DNA from: Pseudalkalibacillus sp045920555 | GTDB taxonomy: Bacteria > Bacillota > Bacilli > Bacillales > Fictibacillaceae | DNA length: 64,000 bases | Direction of reading: 5' to 3' | Assembly (NCBI RefSeq): GCF_045920555.1 | Contig: NZ_CP174509.1 | Coordinates: forward strand, 5,580,001-5,644,000 | In this document: one piece after another, positions 34,808 through 44,049 of the stretch | How positions within the stretch are numbered: position 1 is the stretch's first letter | Layout: the number at the start of each line of letters is the position of its first letter | Position numbers and translations under genes: made by a program | Notes under the pieces: model-generated | What the model was told of the DNA's origin: nothing | Database searches by the model: none | The model's input: the letters and a program-made list of their open reading frames with translations, nothing else

Positions 34808-35545
34808 ATGCAAGCAATCGATCGAGCCATGAGTGTAGTAAAAATACTGGCATCCAATTCAACGGAGAGCTGGCTATCCATTACAGAACTATCCAAAAAA
34901 TGCGAACTTCCCGTCAGTTCCATGCACCGCCTGCTGAAATCAATGATCAAGCATGAAATGATCCAGCAAGACGAGCGGACGAAATTATATGGACTTGGAA
35001 CGGTTTGGCTTGAATATGGCCTACAAGTATATGACACGATGGATTATGTAAGCAAAATAAGACCCGAACTAGAAAGGCTTGTTCACGAAGTAGAGGAAAG
35101 CGTCTATCTCAGCAAGCCTATAGGGACCGAGGCTCTCATCATCGAACGGATCGATTCCGAGAAAAGTTCAATTCGGGTATATGATCAACTTGGAATACGA
35201 ATTCCGATGCATATCGGAGCGGCTAACAGAGTAATGCTCGCCAATATGCCCGAAAAACAAGCGGATACCATTATCGAGGAAGTCCTTCCTGAGCAGGAAA
35301 GACCGAAGCTTCGGGAGACTTTGAGTGAAACGAAGAAATTGGGTTATGGAGTCAGTCACTCGGAAAGGACGGAAGGGACATCTTCTGTTGCTGTACCCGT
35401 CCTGAGTCATTCAGGTAAAGTGGAAGGTGCCGTAAGCGTCAGCTTCGTCAATTTCAACCTTACAGACAATCGACTTGAGTTCCTGATTGAAAAAGTTGTA
35501 GAAGCGGGAAAGCGGATCTCTGCAAAATTGGGATATCAAGGCTAG
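34808..35545 (+). CDS. IclR-family regulator of the arginine-derivative cluster
   Basis: About 245 residues. Winged helix: MQAIDRAMSVVKILASNSTE, ITELSKKCELPVSSMHRLLK. Effector domain: IGAANRVMLANMPEKQADTI, HSERTEGTSSVAVPVLSHSG, VEGAVSVSFVN. Start: ATG at 34808 with AGGGGGTG eight bases upstream; longer readings have no ribosome site. It is transcribed away from the DDAH operon and is the obvious candidate to bind the paired TTCCGTNNAAMGGAA sites at both local promoters. It would be inactivated or activated by a guanidino compound or acyl amino acid. Confidence 0.88.
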   Translation: MQAIDRAMSVVKILASNSTESWLSITELSKKCELPVSSMHRLLKSMIKHEMIQQDERTKLYGLGTVWLEYGLQVYDTMDYVSKIRPELERLVHEVEESVYLSKPIGTEALIIERIDSEKSSIRVYDQLGIRIPMHIGAANRVMLANMPEKQADTIIEEVLPEQERPKLRETLSETKKLGYGVSHSERTEGTSSVAVPVLSHSGKVEGAVSVSFVNFNLTDNRLEFLIEKVVEAGKRISAKLGYQG

Positions 35546-35602
35546 TTGAGAGGGTTCGGGGAAGGATTCCTTCTCTCGTATTTTGATTACTAAACTAAAT
35601 AA

Positions 35603-35718
35603 AGAAAAGCGCAAGCGCCCTGGTCTGCCACGAAGGTGCCTGGAAGGCCATTGAGGAGGCTGTCGCCGCAGATAGCCTGAAGTGATCCGAGAGGCTGGGC
35701 GCTGGAGCTAGACATTAC
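35603..35718. repeat. Dispersed Bacillaceae repeat, copy 1
   Basis: Begins AGAAAAGCGCAAGCGCC and ends GGGCGCTGGAGCTAGACATT, the style of the short GC-rich intergenic repeats of bacilli. A related copy lies at 37.1 kb on the other side of the M20 gene. Confidence 0.7.
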
Positions 35719-35839
35719 ATCCTTGCGATAAGAACCCACTCCCGGCAAACATCAATTGCCCCTTCCATTACAAGTACATGGATCAACGTCGGTTATTCTT
35801 CTTGCTAAAAAGTTATACTTTCTTTACCTGTTAAAATGG

Positions 35840-35873
35840 AAGGAGCTAGTCCAGATTCTGAGGCTAGCTCCTT
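35840..35873. terminator. Hairpin downstream of the M20 amidohydrolase gene
   Basis: AAGGAGCTAG (35840-35849) pairs perfectly with CTAGCTCCTT (35864-35873) around a 14-nt loop. On the minus strand CCATTTTAAC follows, a modest U-tract. It lies 37 bases past the M20 gene stop. Confidence 0.65.
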
Positions 35874-35909
35874 ACTAATTGAAAGAATCAACTATTTCAT
35901 TAGTTTTAA

Positions 35910-37088
35910 TCAATCACAAGTCAGTTTTTCTGCAATCTTCACAAAATAATCCACCCCATACTGTAACGCTTTTTCATCGATTTTAAATTTAGGGTGATGT
36001 AAAGGGAAAGCCTTACCGAAAGCATCGTTATGAACACCAATGAACTGCATAGAAGCAGGAACAGCTTCAGAAAAAGATGAAAAGTCCTCCGTTCCAAATA
36101 AGGGTTCCTCGACGTTGATCAAGTTTTCTTTTCCACAGACTTCTTCTACAACAGCTCTTGAGATGTTTACGGCATCGATATGGTTTACAACAGCTGGGTA
36201 ACCTAACTCCCATTTGATTTCGTACTTTGCCCCATAAGTTTCAGTAATACCATTCACAATTTGTTCTAGATATTCCCTTGATTTCACACGACTGTCAGGG
36301 TCTAAAGAACGGATGGTTCCACCAAGCTCTGCCTGTTCCGCAATGACGTTCAGGGCATTCCCGCAATTGAACTTCGTTACAGAAATAACTGGAGCTTTCA
36401 GTGCTGAAATTTTTCTTGAAACAATGTGTTGGATATTCGTGGCGATTTCTGAACCAATCACCAGTGGGTCAATCGTTAATTCTGGTGTGGAAGCGTGCCC
36501 ACCTTGACCAATCACTTTTATCTCAAAGTCATCCGCAGCGGCGCACAACTCTCCTTCCTTAATACATATCGTCCCTGCTTGTTCATATGGGGTAACATGA
36601 AGTGCAAATGCATAATCCACACCATCAATAGCCCCTTTTTCCACTAATTCCTGAGCCCCTCCAGGTGTCACCTCTTCAGCATGTTGAAAGATGAAACGAA
36701 TTTCTCCGCTGATCTCCTCTCTTTTTTCGGAAAGAGTCTTTGCAGCCCCTAATAACATTGCCGCATGTGCATCATGACCACATGCATGCATGACACCTGG
36801 ATTTTTAGATTTAAAATCAACATCAGCTTCTTCTTCAATCGGAAGTGCATCGATATCTGCACGAAACGCGATCGTATATCGTTTTTCCGCAGATGTTTTC
36901 AATCCTTTTAGCACGGCTAAAACGCTCGTTTTAGTCGGTCTCGTAACTTCTAATCCTGAAAAAGTGTTCAATAGATTATAAATGTATTCTGAAGTTTCAT
37001 GTTCATGATAGGAGAGTTCAGGATTTTCGTGAAGATGACGCCTCCATGTAATGACCTCATCTTTCACCGATTCTCGTACTGGATTCAT
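35910..37088 (-). CDS. M20 amidohydrolase (N-acyl amino acid / hippurate hydrolase type)
   Basis: 392 residues, full length. Metal-site blocks: FRADIDALPIEEE, MHACGHDAHAAMLLGAAKTL, QHAEEVTPGGAQELVEKGAI, GGHASTPELTIDPL and FGTEDFSSFSEAVPA plus FPLHHPKFKIDE. These enzymes remove acyl groups from amino acids in the cytoplasm. It is preceded by the YfcC-type transporter 185 bases upstream, with a repeat unit between. Acylated arginine or a related conjugate is a reasonable substrate given the cluster, but nothing in the sequence fixes it. Confidence 0.9.
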   Translation of the reverse strand: MNPVRESVKDEVITWRRHLHENPELSYHEHETSEYIYNLLNTFSGLEVTRPTKTSVLAVLKGLKTSAEKRYTIAFRADIDALPIEEEADVDFKSKNPGVMHACGHDAHAAMLLGAAKTLSEKREEISGEIRFIFQHAEEVTPGGAQELVEKGAIDGVDYAFALHVTPYEQAGTICIKEGELCAAADDFEIKVIGQGGHASTPELTIDPLVIGSEIATNIQHIVSRKISALKAPVISVTKFNCGNALNVIAEQAELGGTIRSLDPDSRVKSREYLEQIVNGITETYGAKYEIKWELGYPAVVNHIDAVNISRAVVEEVCGKENLINVEEPLFGTEDFSSFSEAVPASMQFIGVHNDAFGKAFPLHHPKFKIDEKALQYGVDYFVKIAEKLTCD

Positions 37089-37122
37089 TGTAAAAACCTC
37101 CTATTATTTTTTGGTAGTTTAA

Positions 37123-37248
37123 TAGAAAAGCGGAAGCACCTTGCTCAGGTACGATAAGCGCTGGAGATTCTGAAACCAAACACACTTTTGTATTTGCGGA
37201 AGAATCGAAGCAACCTCGAGCACCTAGGCGCTGGAACTGGACATTGCA
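37123..37248. repeat. Dispersed Bacillaceae repeat, copy 2
   Basis: Starts AGAAAAGCGGAAGCACCTTG and ends AGGCGCTGGAACTGGACATT, parallel in layout to copy 1 at 35.6 kb. It sits inside the YfcC/M20 operon and could form a stable RNA hairpin between the two genes. Confidence 0.65.
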
Positions 37249-37273
37249 TCTATGTACCCGATGTTCTTACCTT

Positions 37274-38701
37274 TTAAAAAGGGCCATATTGAATGCTTTG
37301 AGCAATCATCAAAAAGATGACCGCAACAGCAACCTGGATCAAAAAAAATGGAAAAACCCATTTGATCCACTTTGTATAAGGTATCCCTGCTAATGCCAAG
37401 CCTGCCAGCAGAACCCCAGAAGTAGGAAAGATCATATTTGATATCCCATCTCCTAGTTGGAAGGCAAGTACTGCAGTTTGTCTTGTAACTCCGATTAAAT
37501 CGGCTAATGGTGCCATTATAGGTATTGTCAGTCCCGCTTGTCCACTTCCGGATGGAACGATGAAGTTGATAAATAATTGTACTATGAACATTCCTACCGC
37601 ATTTATTGCAGGAGGAAGCTGCTCAACCAGGCTTGCACTATAATATAAAATGGTGTCCAGTAAACCGCCGCTCGTGACAATTACGACAATTGCATATGCA
37701 AAGCCTATGATCAGTGCCCCTGGAACCATATCACGAGCACCTGAAATAAAACCATCTGCCATCTTATTCGCAGATACTCTTGAAATGATTCCCATCATAA
37801 TTGCGCTGAATAAAAACAAGCCTCCAATTTCACTTATGTACCAACCTAACTTGATGACACCGACTATTAATCCGATGAAGCTTAACAATAAAATCAATAA
37901 AGCGATCCGGTGTCTTTTACTGATCTTAAAGTTTTTGTCGGTCGGTGCTTCGGTTTTCCGGCTATATTTTCCGTATTCCCCTAATTCGGGGCTTCTCTTA
38001 ACTTTCATTGCATAAAAGTAGATATACAGTACGGTAACAATGAAATAGACACCAAAAACAGCGATACGCAGTCCCATCCCAGAATAGATCGGAAGCTCGG
38101 CAATACTTTGGGCAACTCCAACGTTGAACGGATTCGTAATACCAGTTGCAAAACCAGTCGCCAAAGTCCCAAGCATTACAATAGCAAAACCAGTAAGGGC
38201 ATCGAATCCTAAGGCTATCGTCATGGGAACAATGATGGCGATATAAACCAAAGCATCTTCCGCCGATCCAATAAGGGTGCCTAGCGATGCAAAAATCAAT
38301 ACCATCATCGGAATAAACAGTTTTTCTTTTGAACCGAATCGAATTGATACAAATTTAATGAATGAATCGAGTGCTCCTGTCGCCTGCATAATACCAAGCG
38401 CCCCGCCAAACAAAAAGACGAACAATATAATTGAAGCTCCTTCTATCATTCCCAGGTGGACACTGTTGAACATCTCCAATAGCCCTACTGGTGAAGAATC
38501 AACAAATTCAAAGCTAGATGGATCGACTACGGTCTGCCCGTCCGTTTCGGTTCTTTCATAATGACCTGCAGGTAAAACATACGTCAAAACAGTTGCTATT
38601 AAAATCACAATAAACATTAGTACAAACGGATTGATGCCTTTCTCTAGTACCTTATGTTGCTCCTCCGGCAACTCCGTTTGCTGTTCAGGTAAAGAACCCA
38701 A
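37274..38701 (-). CDS. YfcC/ArcD-type transporter
   Basis: About 475 residues with 11-13 helices. Family blocks: INPFVLMFIVILIATVLTYV, PAGHYER, FVFLFGGALGIMQATGALDS, GFATGITNPFNVGVAQSIAE, FIVPSGSGQAGLTIPIMAPL. YfcC-like proteins are putative basic amino-acid or dicarboxylate carriers. Start: TTG at 38701, six bases after GGAGGTG; the TTG 15 bases upstream overlaps the ribosome site itself and is unlikely. It leads a two-gene operon with the M20 hydrolase and is controlled by the same operator type as the DDAH operon. Confidence 0.85.
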   Translation of the reverse strand: MGSLPEQQTELPEEQHKVLEKGINPFVLMFIVILIATVLTYVLPAGHYERTETDGQTVVDPSSFEFVDSSPVGLLEMFNSVHLGMIEGASIILFVFLFGGALGIMQATGALDSFIKFVSIRFGSKEKLFIPMMVLIFASLGTLIGSAEDALVYIAIIVPMTIALGFDALTGFAIVMLGTLATGFATGITNPFNVGVAQSIAELPIYSGMGLRIAVFGVYFIVTVLYIYFYAMKVKRSPELGEYGKYSRKTEAPTDKNFKISKRHRIALLILLLSFIGLIVGVIKLGWYISEIGGLFLFSAIMMGIISRVSANKMADGFISGARDMVPGALIIGFAYAIVVIVTSGGLLDTILYYSASLVEQLPPAINAVGMFIVQLFINFIVPSGSGQAGLTIPIMAPLADLIGVTRQTAVLAFQLGDGISNMIFPTSGVLLAGLALAGIPYTKWIKWVFPFFLIQVAVAVIFLMIAQSIQYGPF

Positions 38702-38844
38702 TAAAAACACCTCCAATTTTATAGTGTCTAACTATTTTCTTCTAATTAAATCCCGATGACCCTTAATAAAGCGCCTCCCCTTTGAACTTATTTTCATAAA
38801 ATCTTTTCATACATATAGGGTTTGTTTTAAGTTCCTTACCATTT

Positions 38845-38879
38845 TTCCGTATAACGGAATTGATTACCGTTAAAAGGAA
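38845..38879. promoter_or_regulatory. Double 15-bp operator in front of the YfcC operon
   Basis: TTCCGTATAACGGAA (38845-38859) and TACCGTTAAAAGGAA (38865-38879) start 20 bp apart, as at 34.65 kb. They lie between the promoter and the gene. Confidence 0.85.
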
Positions 38880-38892
38880 TTTTTACATCTAA

Positions 38893-38922
38893 ACTATAGT
38901 ATAATTCATTGATTATTGTCAA
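38893..38922 (-). promoter_or_regulatory. Sigma-A promoter of the YfcC operon
   Basis: On the minus strand TTGACA (38917-38922) and TATAGT (38893-38898) are separated by 18 bases. The ATATATTGACA context of the -35 also matches the DDAH promoter. Confidence 0.75.
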
Positions 38923-39133
38923 TATATTTTCAATGGTTTGAATTTTTAGATTTTTAATCTAAGTCGGTACCAATGAGCAGGGTTATGTAAACAAGACTCG
39001 GAAATCAAACAAAAGCACTACCTTTATTCAAGGAGCTTCCTCGACAACTATTGCTTTGTTAATTTGAAAAGGAAGCTACAATTGATACGATTTAATGCTT
39101 TCCGTAGATTTTTATTCTTTAATCATCGATAGT

Positions 39134-39286
39134 TTACAAGCACTTTTTCAGACTTTTTGCTATTTCATTCACGCTCGGCTTCCCCGCAAGCTTGTTCTGG
39201 AGCCATGAACTGGCGTGTTCCCTCCCTTTCTTTATCTGCCCAGGTGAAGATGCGATGCTAAAATCAATCACTTTGGCCGTGGTTTT
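39134..39286 (-). pseudogene. Unidentified C-terminal relic
   Basis: An open stretch reads KVIDFSIASSPGQIKKGREH, ASSWLQNKLAGKPSVNEIAK and SLKKCL before a stop. It is protein-like, with a TAA immediately upstream and no ribosome site. The family is not recognised. Confidence 0.3.
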
Positions 39287-39432
39287 TTAAGGAACAAAAT
39301 GATCACAAATTGTACCTGAGAAAAGCTCTGTGACGAAATAAAATAAATTGTTTTTTGATACAAAAAGTTCCGACTCACGTGTTTTCTTGGTTTCAATTTT
39401 TGATCCCTTTAATTCTTTTTCTTTTCTATTCT

Positions 39433-39618
39433 CTATAACCTGACTAATTTTACCCAAAGTAAGGGTATAAAAACCGAGAAAATTACTATTACATAAAATC
39501 CTGCCCCGATTCCAATACCAACACCCCCTGAAAAAAATAACATAGCTACGGAAGTTAACCCGGTCACACGGAAACCGTCCTTTAAAATTAAGCCTTTGTT
39601 CAGCTGTAAAGTCCACAA
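39433..39618 (-). pseudogene. MgtC-family membrane protein relic
   Basis: KGLILKDGFRVTGLTSVAML then GVGIGIGAGFYVIVIFSVFI matches the central GxILKDG..VRGLTTAA..W..AGIG..GAG region of MgtC/SapB proteins. Only this segment remains, about 60 residues of a family that usually has 140 or more, and its start overlaps unrelated sequence. Confidence 0.65.
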
Positions 39619-39709
39619 AGGCGGACCTTATTGATAAAAAATAGACTGATCGGTTTTGCCGTTCAGTCTATCAACAATGATTTACTATAGTGATAGGTAA
39701 GCTTTCATG

Positions 39710-39737
39710 AACCATAGCTCCTCTCAAACCTATGGTT
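39710..39737. terminator. Hairpin terminator-like structure
   Basis: AACCATAG (39710-39717) pairs with CTATGGTT (39730-39737) across a 12-nt loop, followed by CTATTTTAG on the plus strand. No intact gene ends nearby, so it may belong to a deleted one. Confidence 0.45.
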
Positions 39738-39909
39738 CTATTTTAGATAGGGAATTTTATTCCGGCTATATTGGGGATTTTAACATCGGCTTTAACAGTA
39801 TTTACAAGTGGCAACAAGTATCTATTTAATAACATTTTAAAGTTGCTCCTTTTAACCCCTATAATTTTCACATTTGATTAAACATTAAGCTTTACCTTCT
39901 AATACTTTT

Positions 39910-39936
39910 GGCTTAGTGACAGGGTTGCTCCTCTAG
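39910..39936 (-). repeat. 27-bp inverted repeat, right copy
   Basis: GGCTTAGTGACAGGGTTGCT followed by CCTCTAG. It is the inverse of the 29.66 kb repeat with two mismatches. Together they face inward around the 10.2-kb arginine-derivative block. Confidence 0.75.
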
Positions 39937-39982
39937 CCGCAAAGTAGAGTTGTCATCCTCTATTCAATAGATTACACTCAAA

Positions 39983-40820
39983 ATAGGGGTAGCGTCACAT
40001 GCCCATCAAGCTAAGGCAAATTAATACCCCCAAATCGCCAAAAACGCTATTCTTTCTGTAAAGAAATAGGAAAGGATGGCGTTTTTCATGAGTCTTTCGC
40101 TTTTAGACGAATTGAACCTCTTTTCCCAAGAATTACAACGGTGAGTTTGTCTCCTCAGGTTCTTCAACAACTGGCTAAAGAGGTAGGCTTTGTTCAAAGA
40201 AGTAGTAAATTTCGTGCTCAGGAGTTAGTTGCGTTATGTGTATGGATGAGTCAACAAGTGGCGAGCACCTCTTTATCACATCTATGTAGTTAACTCGAAT
40301 CCTCTACAGGGGTATTGATGAGCACGGAAGGACTCAATCAGCGATTTAACCCTGCAGCCGTACGGCTTTTTCAGCAGGTATTAGCTCATCTTCTTACTGA
40401 AAAGCTGAATTCATCTGAGATCCTTCCTCACCGTTATGCTTCTATCTTTCAACGTATTCGAGTGTTAGATTCAACCACCTTCCAACTACCTGATGCTTTT
40501 TCCATGTATCAAGGTTCAGGAGGTAGCAGCCATACGGCTGGTGTTAAGATTCAATTAGAATATGATCTTCTTAGTGGCCAATTCCTTCATGTTCACTCAG
40601 GACCAGGTAAACAAAATGATCGAACCGACGGTTCCACTTGTTTACAAACGGTACAAATAGGTGATTTATGCTTACGCGATTTAGGATATTTAGACCTGGA
40701 AGCTCTCCATCGAATAGCTTTGAATAGAACTTTTCCAAACCGTCCCATGCTTCAACATCTCTTGTATTTTAGGAATCTCAATTTTGGCATTATGTTATAT
40801 AGATTTTGTAACCTTAGAAC
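39983..40820 (+). mobile_element. IS4-family (IS231-like) element with broken transposase, copy 2
   Basis: The left end CATGCCCATCAAGCTAAG is followed by the transposase start MSLSLLDELNLFSQELQR at 40089. A one-base shift then leads to SLSPQVLQQLAKEVGFVQRS and VALCVWMSQQVASTSLSHLC, an in-frame TAA replaces a codon before LESSTGVLMSTEGLNQRFNP, and the DDE region begins with VLDSTTFQLPDAFSMYQGSG. The gene ends soon after GDLCLRDLGYLDLEALHRIA, where unrelated sequence starts, so the last catalytic Glu region is lost. The first 160 bases are repeated at 29.1 kb. Confidence 0.85.
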
Positions 40821-41040
40821 GTAAATGGTTTGGATCTTTTTTTACTTGCTCCTAGCTTAAAGAGTTCAAGTTTTTTACCGATTAAGGTCATCATTCATAC
40901 TGCTTAACAATATGAGACTACTTATTTACAAAAGCTGTCTCGTTTTACAAAAATTTTTGCCGCTATACTTTCCCCATTTTCAATATAGTCTGAGCCGAAT
41001 CTTTCATGTGAATTTGATTTTTTTATACAAATTCTAAACT

Positions 41041-41526
41041 TTAGTTTCCTGTAATGAATAAACCAAGTTGCGAAAGAAGTGCACTTCCTAAATATGTTCC
41101 GATAAAGACTAATACAGCAACAATCGCAACTTTCCAAGATATCTTTCTTAGATCCATTAAACGATCCGCAACAGAAATACCAGCATACGTAAGGATTGGT
41201 GTTGTGATTGAAAGAAAGTCGACTGCACTAATTGCATTTATAAAAAAATCAGAAACTAAACAGAAAACAAGAGAAGCAATTGAAACCCAACCCAGAACTG
41301 GAAAATCTTGAATAACTTTAATTCGAGATTTCTTTGCTAAATCAGAGACAAGGATACCGAGCATTGAAAACAACCATAATATCAGCAATCCAATAATAGT
41401 CATTGAAGTGACTGGTGTAGATTCAGGGTTTTTCAGGAGCTTCATTTCTTGTGTAAATAAGATTGATCCAACACTTAGTAGAATGACTAAGCCTAATTTT
41501 ACATATTTATTCAACCCTATCTCCAT
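41041..41526 (-). CDS. Membrane protein paired with DUF3100
   Basis: 161 residues with four or five membrane helices (NKYVKLGLVILLSVGSILFT, MTIIGLLILWLFSMLGILVS, VSIASLVFCLVSDFFINAIS, VAIVAVLVFIGTYLGSALLS). Its ATG overlaps the DUF3100 stop by one base (TAATG), so the two are translationally coupled and probably form one carrier. No function is known to me. Confidence 0.7.
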   Translation of the reverse strand: MEIGLNKYVKLGLVILLSVGSILFTQEMKLLKNPESTPVTSMTIIGLLILWLFSMLGILVSDLAKKSRIKVIQDFPVLGWVSIASLVFCLVSDFFINAISAVDFLSITTPILTYAGISVADRLMDLRKISWKVAIVAVLVFIGTYLGSALLSQLGLFITGN

Positions 41527-42314
41527 TATTCCCCACCTCTAACCATTAGCTTATACATAAATCGCTGTAAAGGCACTGCCAAAAATACCATAGTAAATGT
41601 TCCTAAAAAGCTTGTTAATAATTGACTTGCTGATGCATAAGCAATGATGGTACTTTCCTTTTCAGGCATAATGGCTGCTAAAGAGGAGGATGCTGCTGTC
41701 ATCATACTGCCAGATCCCATCCCTGATGCCATTGCTAATGCTTCAACTCTAAACCCAAATTGTAGTAAAATAGGTGCAAATATACTAAAGAAAATAGCTC
41801 CAAATAACGTTCCTATGATATATAAAGACAATACGCCGCGCCCTTCATCCGAACCAAGGGTGTATTTTTCTGATATATATGCCAATTCTCCTTCTCGACC
41901 TAAACCTAATGTAGCTCCAATCGCTTCTCTTCTTAAACCAATTAAAATTGCAATAGGTAAGCCGAAAAGAACGGTTCCTAAATTACCTATCTCTTGTAAT
42001 AAAAATATCCAGCCTATTTGTAATATCTCTTCTAGCTTTGGTGCAACATCCGCCCCATATCTCGCCATTAATGGAAGCATAATGAAAATTAAATACTTAC
42101 TAGAAAATTCAACATTATCTTTACTGTATATCTTCTTTAAAATTCCTTTTCGAAGGAACGAAAGACCGAACACCATTGTAATAACAATAGCAAAAACTAA
42201 CGGTAACAAATTTAAAGATATAAAACCTATTGGAATTGATTGAAATCCAATAAATTCTGAAACAGCGATTACGATTAGTGAAAAAATAAGTAAATAAATA
42301 AAATTAGATTTCAC
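41526..42314 (-). CDS. DUF3100 membrane protein, putative carrier subunit
   Basis: 262 residues with about seven or eight helices and the family-like core RREAIGATLGLGREGELAYI, EALAMASGMGSGSMMTAASS, SLAAIMPEKESTIIAYASAS. The glycine/serine-rich GMGSGSMMTAASSSLA hairpin resembles substrate loops of secondary carriers. It lies 27 bases downstream of an M20 hydrolase, so it probably imports that enzyme's substrate. Function is inferred only from context. Confidence 0.72.
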   Translation of the reverse strand: MKSNFIYLLIFSLIVIAVSEFIGFQSIPIGFISLNLLPLVFAIVITMVFGLSFLRKGILKKIYSKDNVEFSSKYLIFIMLPLMARYGADVAPKLEEILQIGWIFLLQEIGNLGTVLFGLPIAILIGLRREAIGATLGLGREGELAYISEKYTLGSDEGRGVLSLYIIGTLFGAIFFSIFAPILLQFGFRVEALAMASGMGSGSMMTAASSSLAAIMPEKESTIIAYASASQLLTSFLGTFTMVFLAVPLQRFMYKLMVRGGE

Positions 42315-42341
42315 TCAACAAACCTCTATTCTGCTTAGTAA

Positions 42342-43598
42342 TTAATCAATGATTGATAAAATCAGTTTTTCATAGTCTTTGTATGTTCGTTTATAAAGTT
42401 TTGTTTTATCAATTTTTCCGTTTAACTCTTCAAATACTTGCGATAAAAATCTTGGAAAGACTTTATAAATGTATTCAGGATCAATATCGATGAAGTCATC
42501 CCCATGGATGGTCCCAGTAAAGCCACTATATCCAATTTGAATACAAGGAATCATGAGAGAGAGGTCACCTATGTCTCCAGCAGCACTAATCGCATTACCA
42601 TTTGATATAGCCTTAATGTCATTGTTTTTATGAAATGCTTTTACAACAAATTCTGATAGATAGCGGTTTTGTACAAATGGTAGATAACCCATCTGAGTTG
42701 CAATCGAAACTTCTCCTTGCAGTGCTATTGCACTTCCTCTAGCAGCATCATCCATTTTCATGGCTGCCTCTTTCATGTAATCAACCGATTGTGTTCTTAA
42801 ATCGGTTCCAACGGTAATATTATTTGGGATGACATTTGTCGACATATCTGAATTGATCACAATAGGGTTAATTCTAACCATTTCCGAATCTTTTAATTGT
42901 TGACGTGAAAGCCCTAATGCCACATTAAATAACGTAGACATGCTATACGCATTTTTAGCTGAAAAAGGATCGAAACCCGCGTGTGTCGCTTTTCCTTTAA
43001 AGGTATACTTTTTATACAAGAACCCTGCAAGATCACAATTAACTTCAATCGTTCTTTCAGCAAACTCCCCGGCCATTGCATGGACACAAATACCAATGTC
43101 AATATCGTCAAAAACACCTAGTTTCATTGCTTCAGGTTTCCCACCATAATACGATATTTTTTTGTTAGCCATTAACTCATCACGAAAGGCTAAATCTAAA
43201 TATTCTTCAGCAGGAACAAAAATAAATGTGAGATTAAAATCATATTTTTTATAGGCTTCCGATTGATAGAAAAATCGATACAAAGCTAATGCAATAGCTA
43301 CCTGAGTATAATGGCCACAATTATGCGCCGCTCCAGTTTCCGGATCAGCCGACTTATGTGTTGGAGCATAAACTGCATCCAACTCAGCTATAAAAGCAAT
43401 TGTTAAATCTTTTTCGTTATAAAATGAAGTCTTTAAACCTGTTGTACTAAATTCATCTATATAAATATTTGGATTTATCTTTCTTAAAAAATTGATAACT
43501 GTTTCTTTGGTTTTGATTTCCTTGTAACCAAGCTCTGGATTTTCAAAAATCTTTTTGGCAAGCTCACTTATTGCTATATACTGCTCATTAAAAATCAT
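42342..43598 (-). CDS. M20 amidohydrolase (AbgB-like)
   Basis: 418 residues. Metal-site blocks: FIAELDAVYAPTHKSADPET, AAHNCGHYTQVAIALALYRF, FVPAEEYLDLAFRDELMANK, KATHAGFDPFSAKNAYSMST, and GTIHGDDFIDIDPEYIYK near the end. This branch includes p-aminobenzoyl-glutamate hydrolase and related amidohydrolases. With the DUF3100 pair it makes a three-gene carrier-plus-hydrolase operon. The first ATG has no clear purine-rich site just upstream (only GGTGGAAAA), still acceptable. Confidence 0.88.
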   Translation of the reverse strand: MIFNEQYIAISELAKKIFENPELGYKEIKTKETVINFLRKINPNIYIDEFSTTGLKTSFYNEKDLTIAFIAELDAVYAPTHKSADPETGAAHNCGHYTQVAIALALYRFFYQSEAYKKYDFNLTFIFVPAEEYLDLAFRDELMANKKISYYGGKPEAMKLGVFDDIDIGICVHAMAGEFAERTIEVNCDLAGFLYKKYTFKGKATHAGFDPFSAKNAYSMSTLFNVALGLSRQQLKDSEMVRINPIVINSDMSTNVIPNNITVGTDLRTQSVDYMKEAAMKMDDAARGSAIALQGEVSIATQMGYLPFVQNRYLSEFVVKAFHKNNDIKAISNGNAISAAGDIGDLSLMIPCIQIGYSGFTGTIHGDDFIDIDPEYIYKVFPRFLSQVFEELNGKIDKTKLYKRTYKDYEKLILSIID

Positions 43599-44049
43599 TT
43601 TTCCACCTACCCTTTTTAATAAAATTCTGTCTATTAGCTATAGGATTTTAATAACTAGATCATTAAATAAATCGTTTACCACTATTTTTAACCAATATGG
43701 ATTTCTACAAATCTATATGAGCCTAAATAGGTGGCCCCTATCATTGTTGGAATGCTAACCATTTCGTTATCTACTGCTCTCTTTTACATATCTTCTTTAG
43801 AGTAAAACGTAAGCGCATTAGCTGTGCCATTTTATATAATATTTTGAACGACAAAACGACTGTATCTATATTACGTGAACTCCAAATAATTCGTCAATAT
43901 TTTCAACCTTATCAAAATTTTCAAACAACAAAATAAAGAAGAAGGCAAACCCTCTCCCTTCGGAATGTTAGAACGTATCCTTTTTCTTTCATACTGAACG
44001 ATATTACTAGGAATTCAATTCGTGCATAATCGTCGATCCTCCTAAAGCC
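43599..44049. other. Spacer with no supported gene
   Basis: About 450 AT-rich bases between the M20 operon start and the IclR gene end. No coding frame or strong hairpin is convincing. It should contain the promoter of the M20/DUF3100 operon, but I could not place it. Confidence 0.5.

Noticed and set aside
41644..42243. A 199-codon plus-strand frame
   Set aside because: Antisense to the DUF3100 gene, no ribosome site, proline/isoleucine-rich shadow composition.
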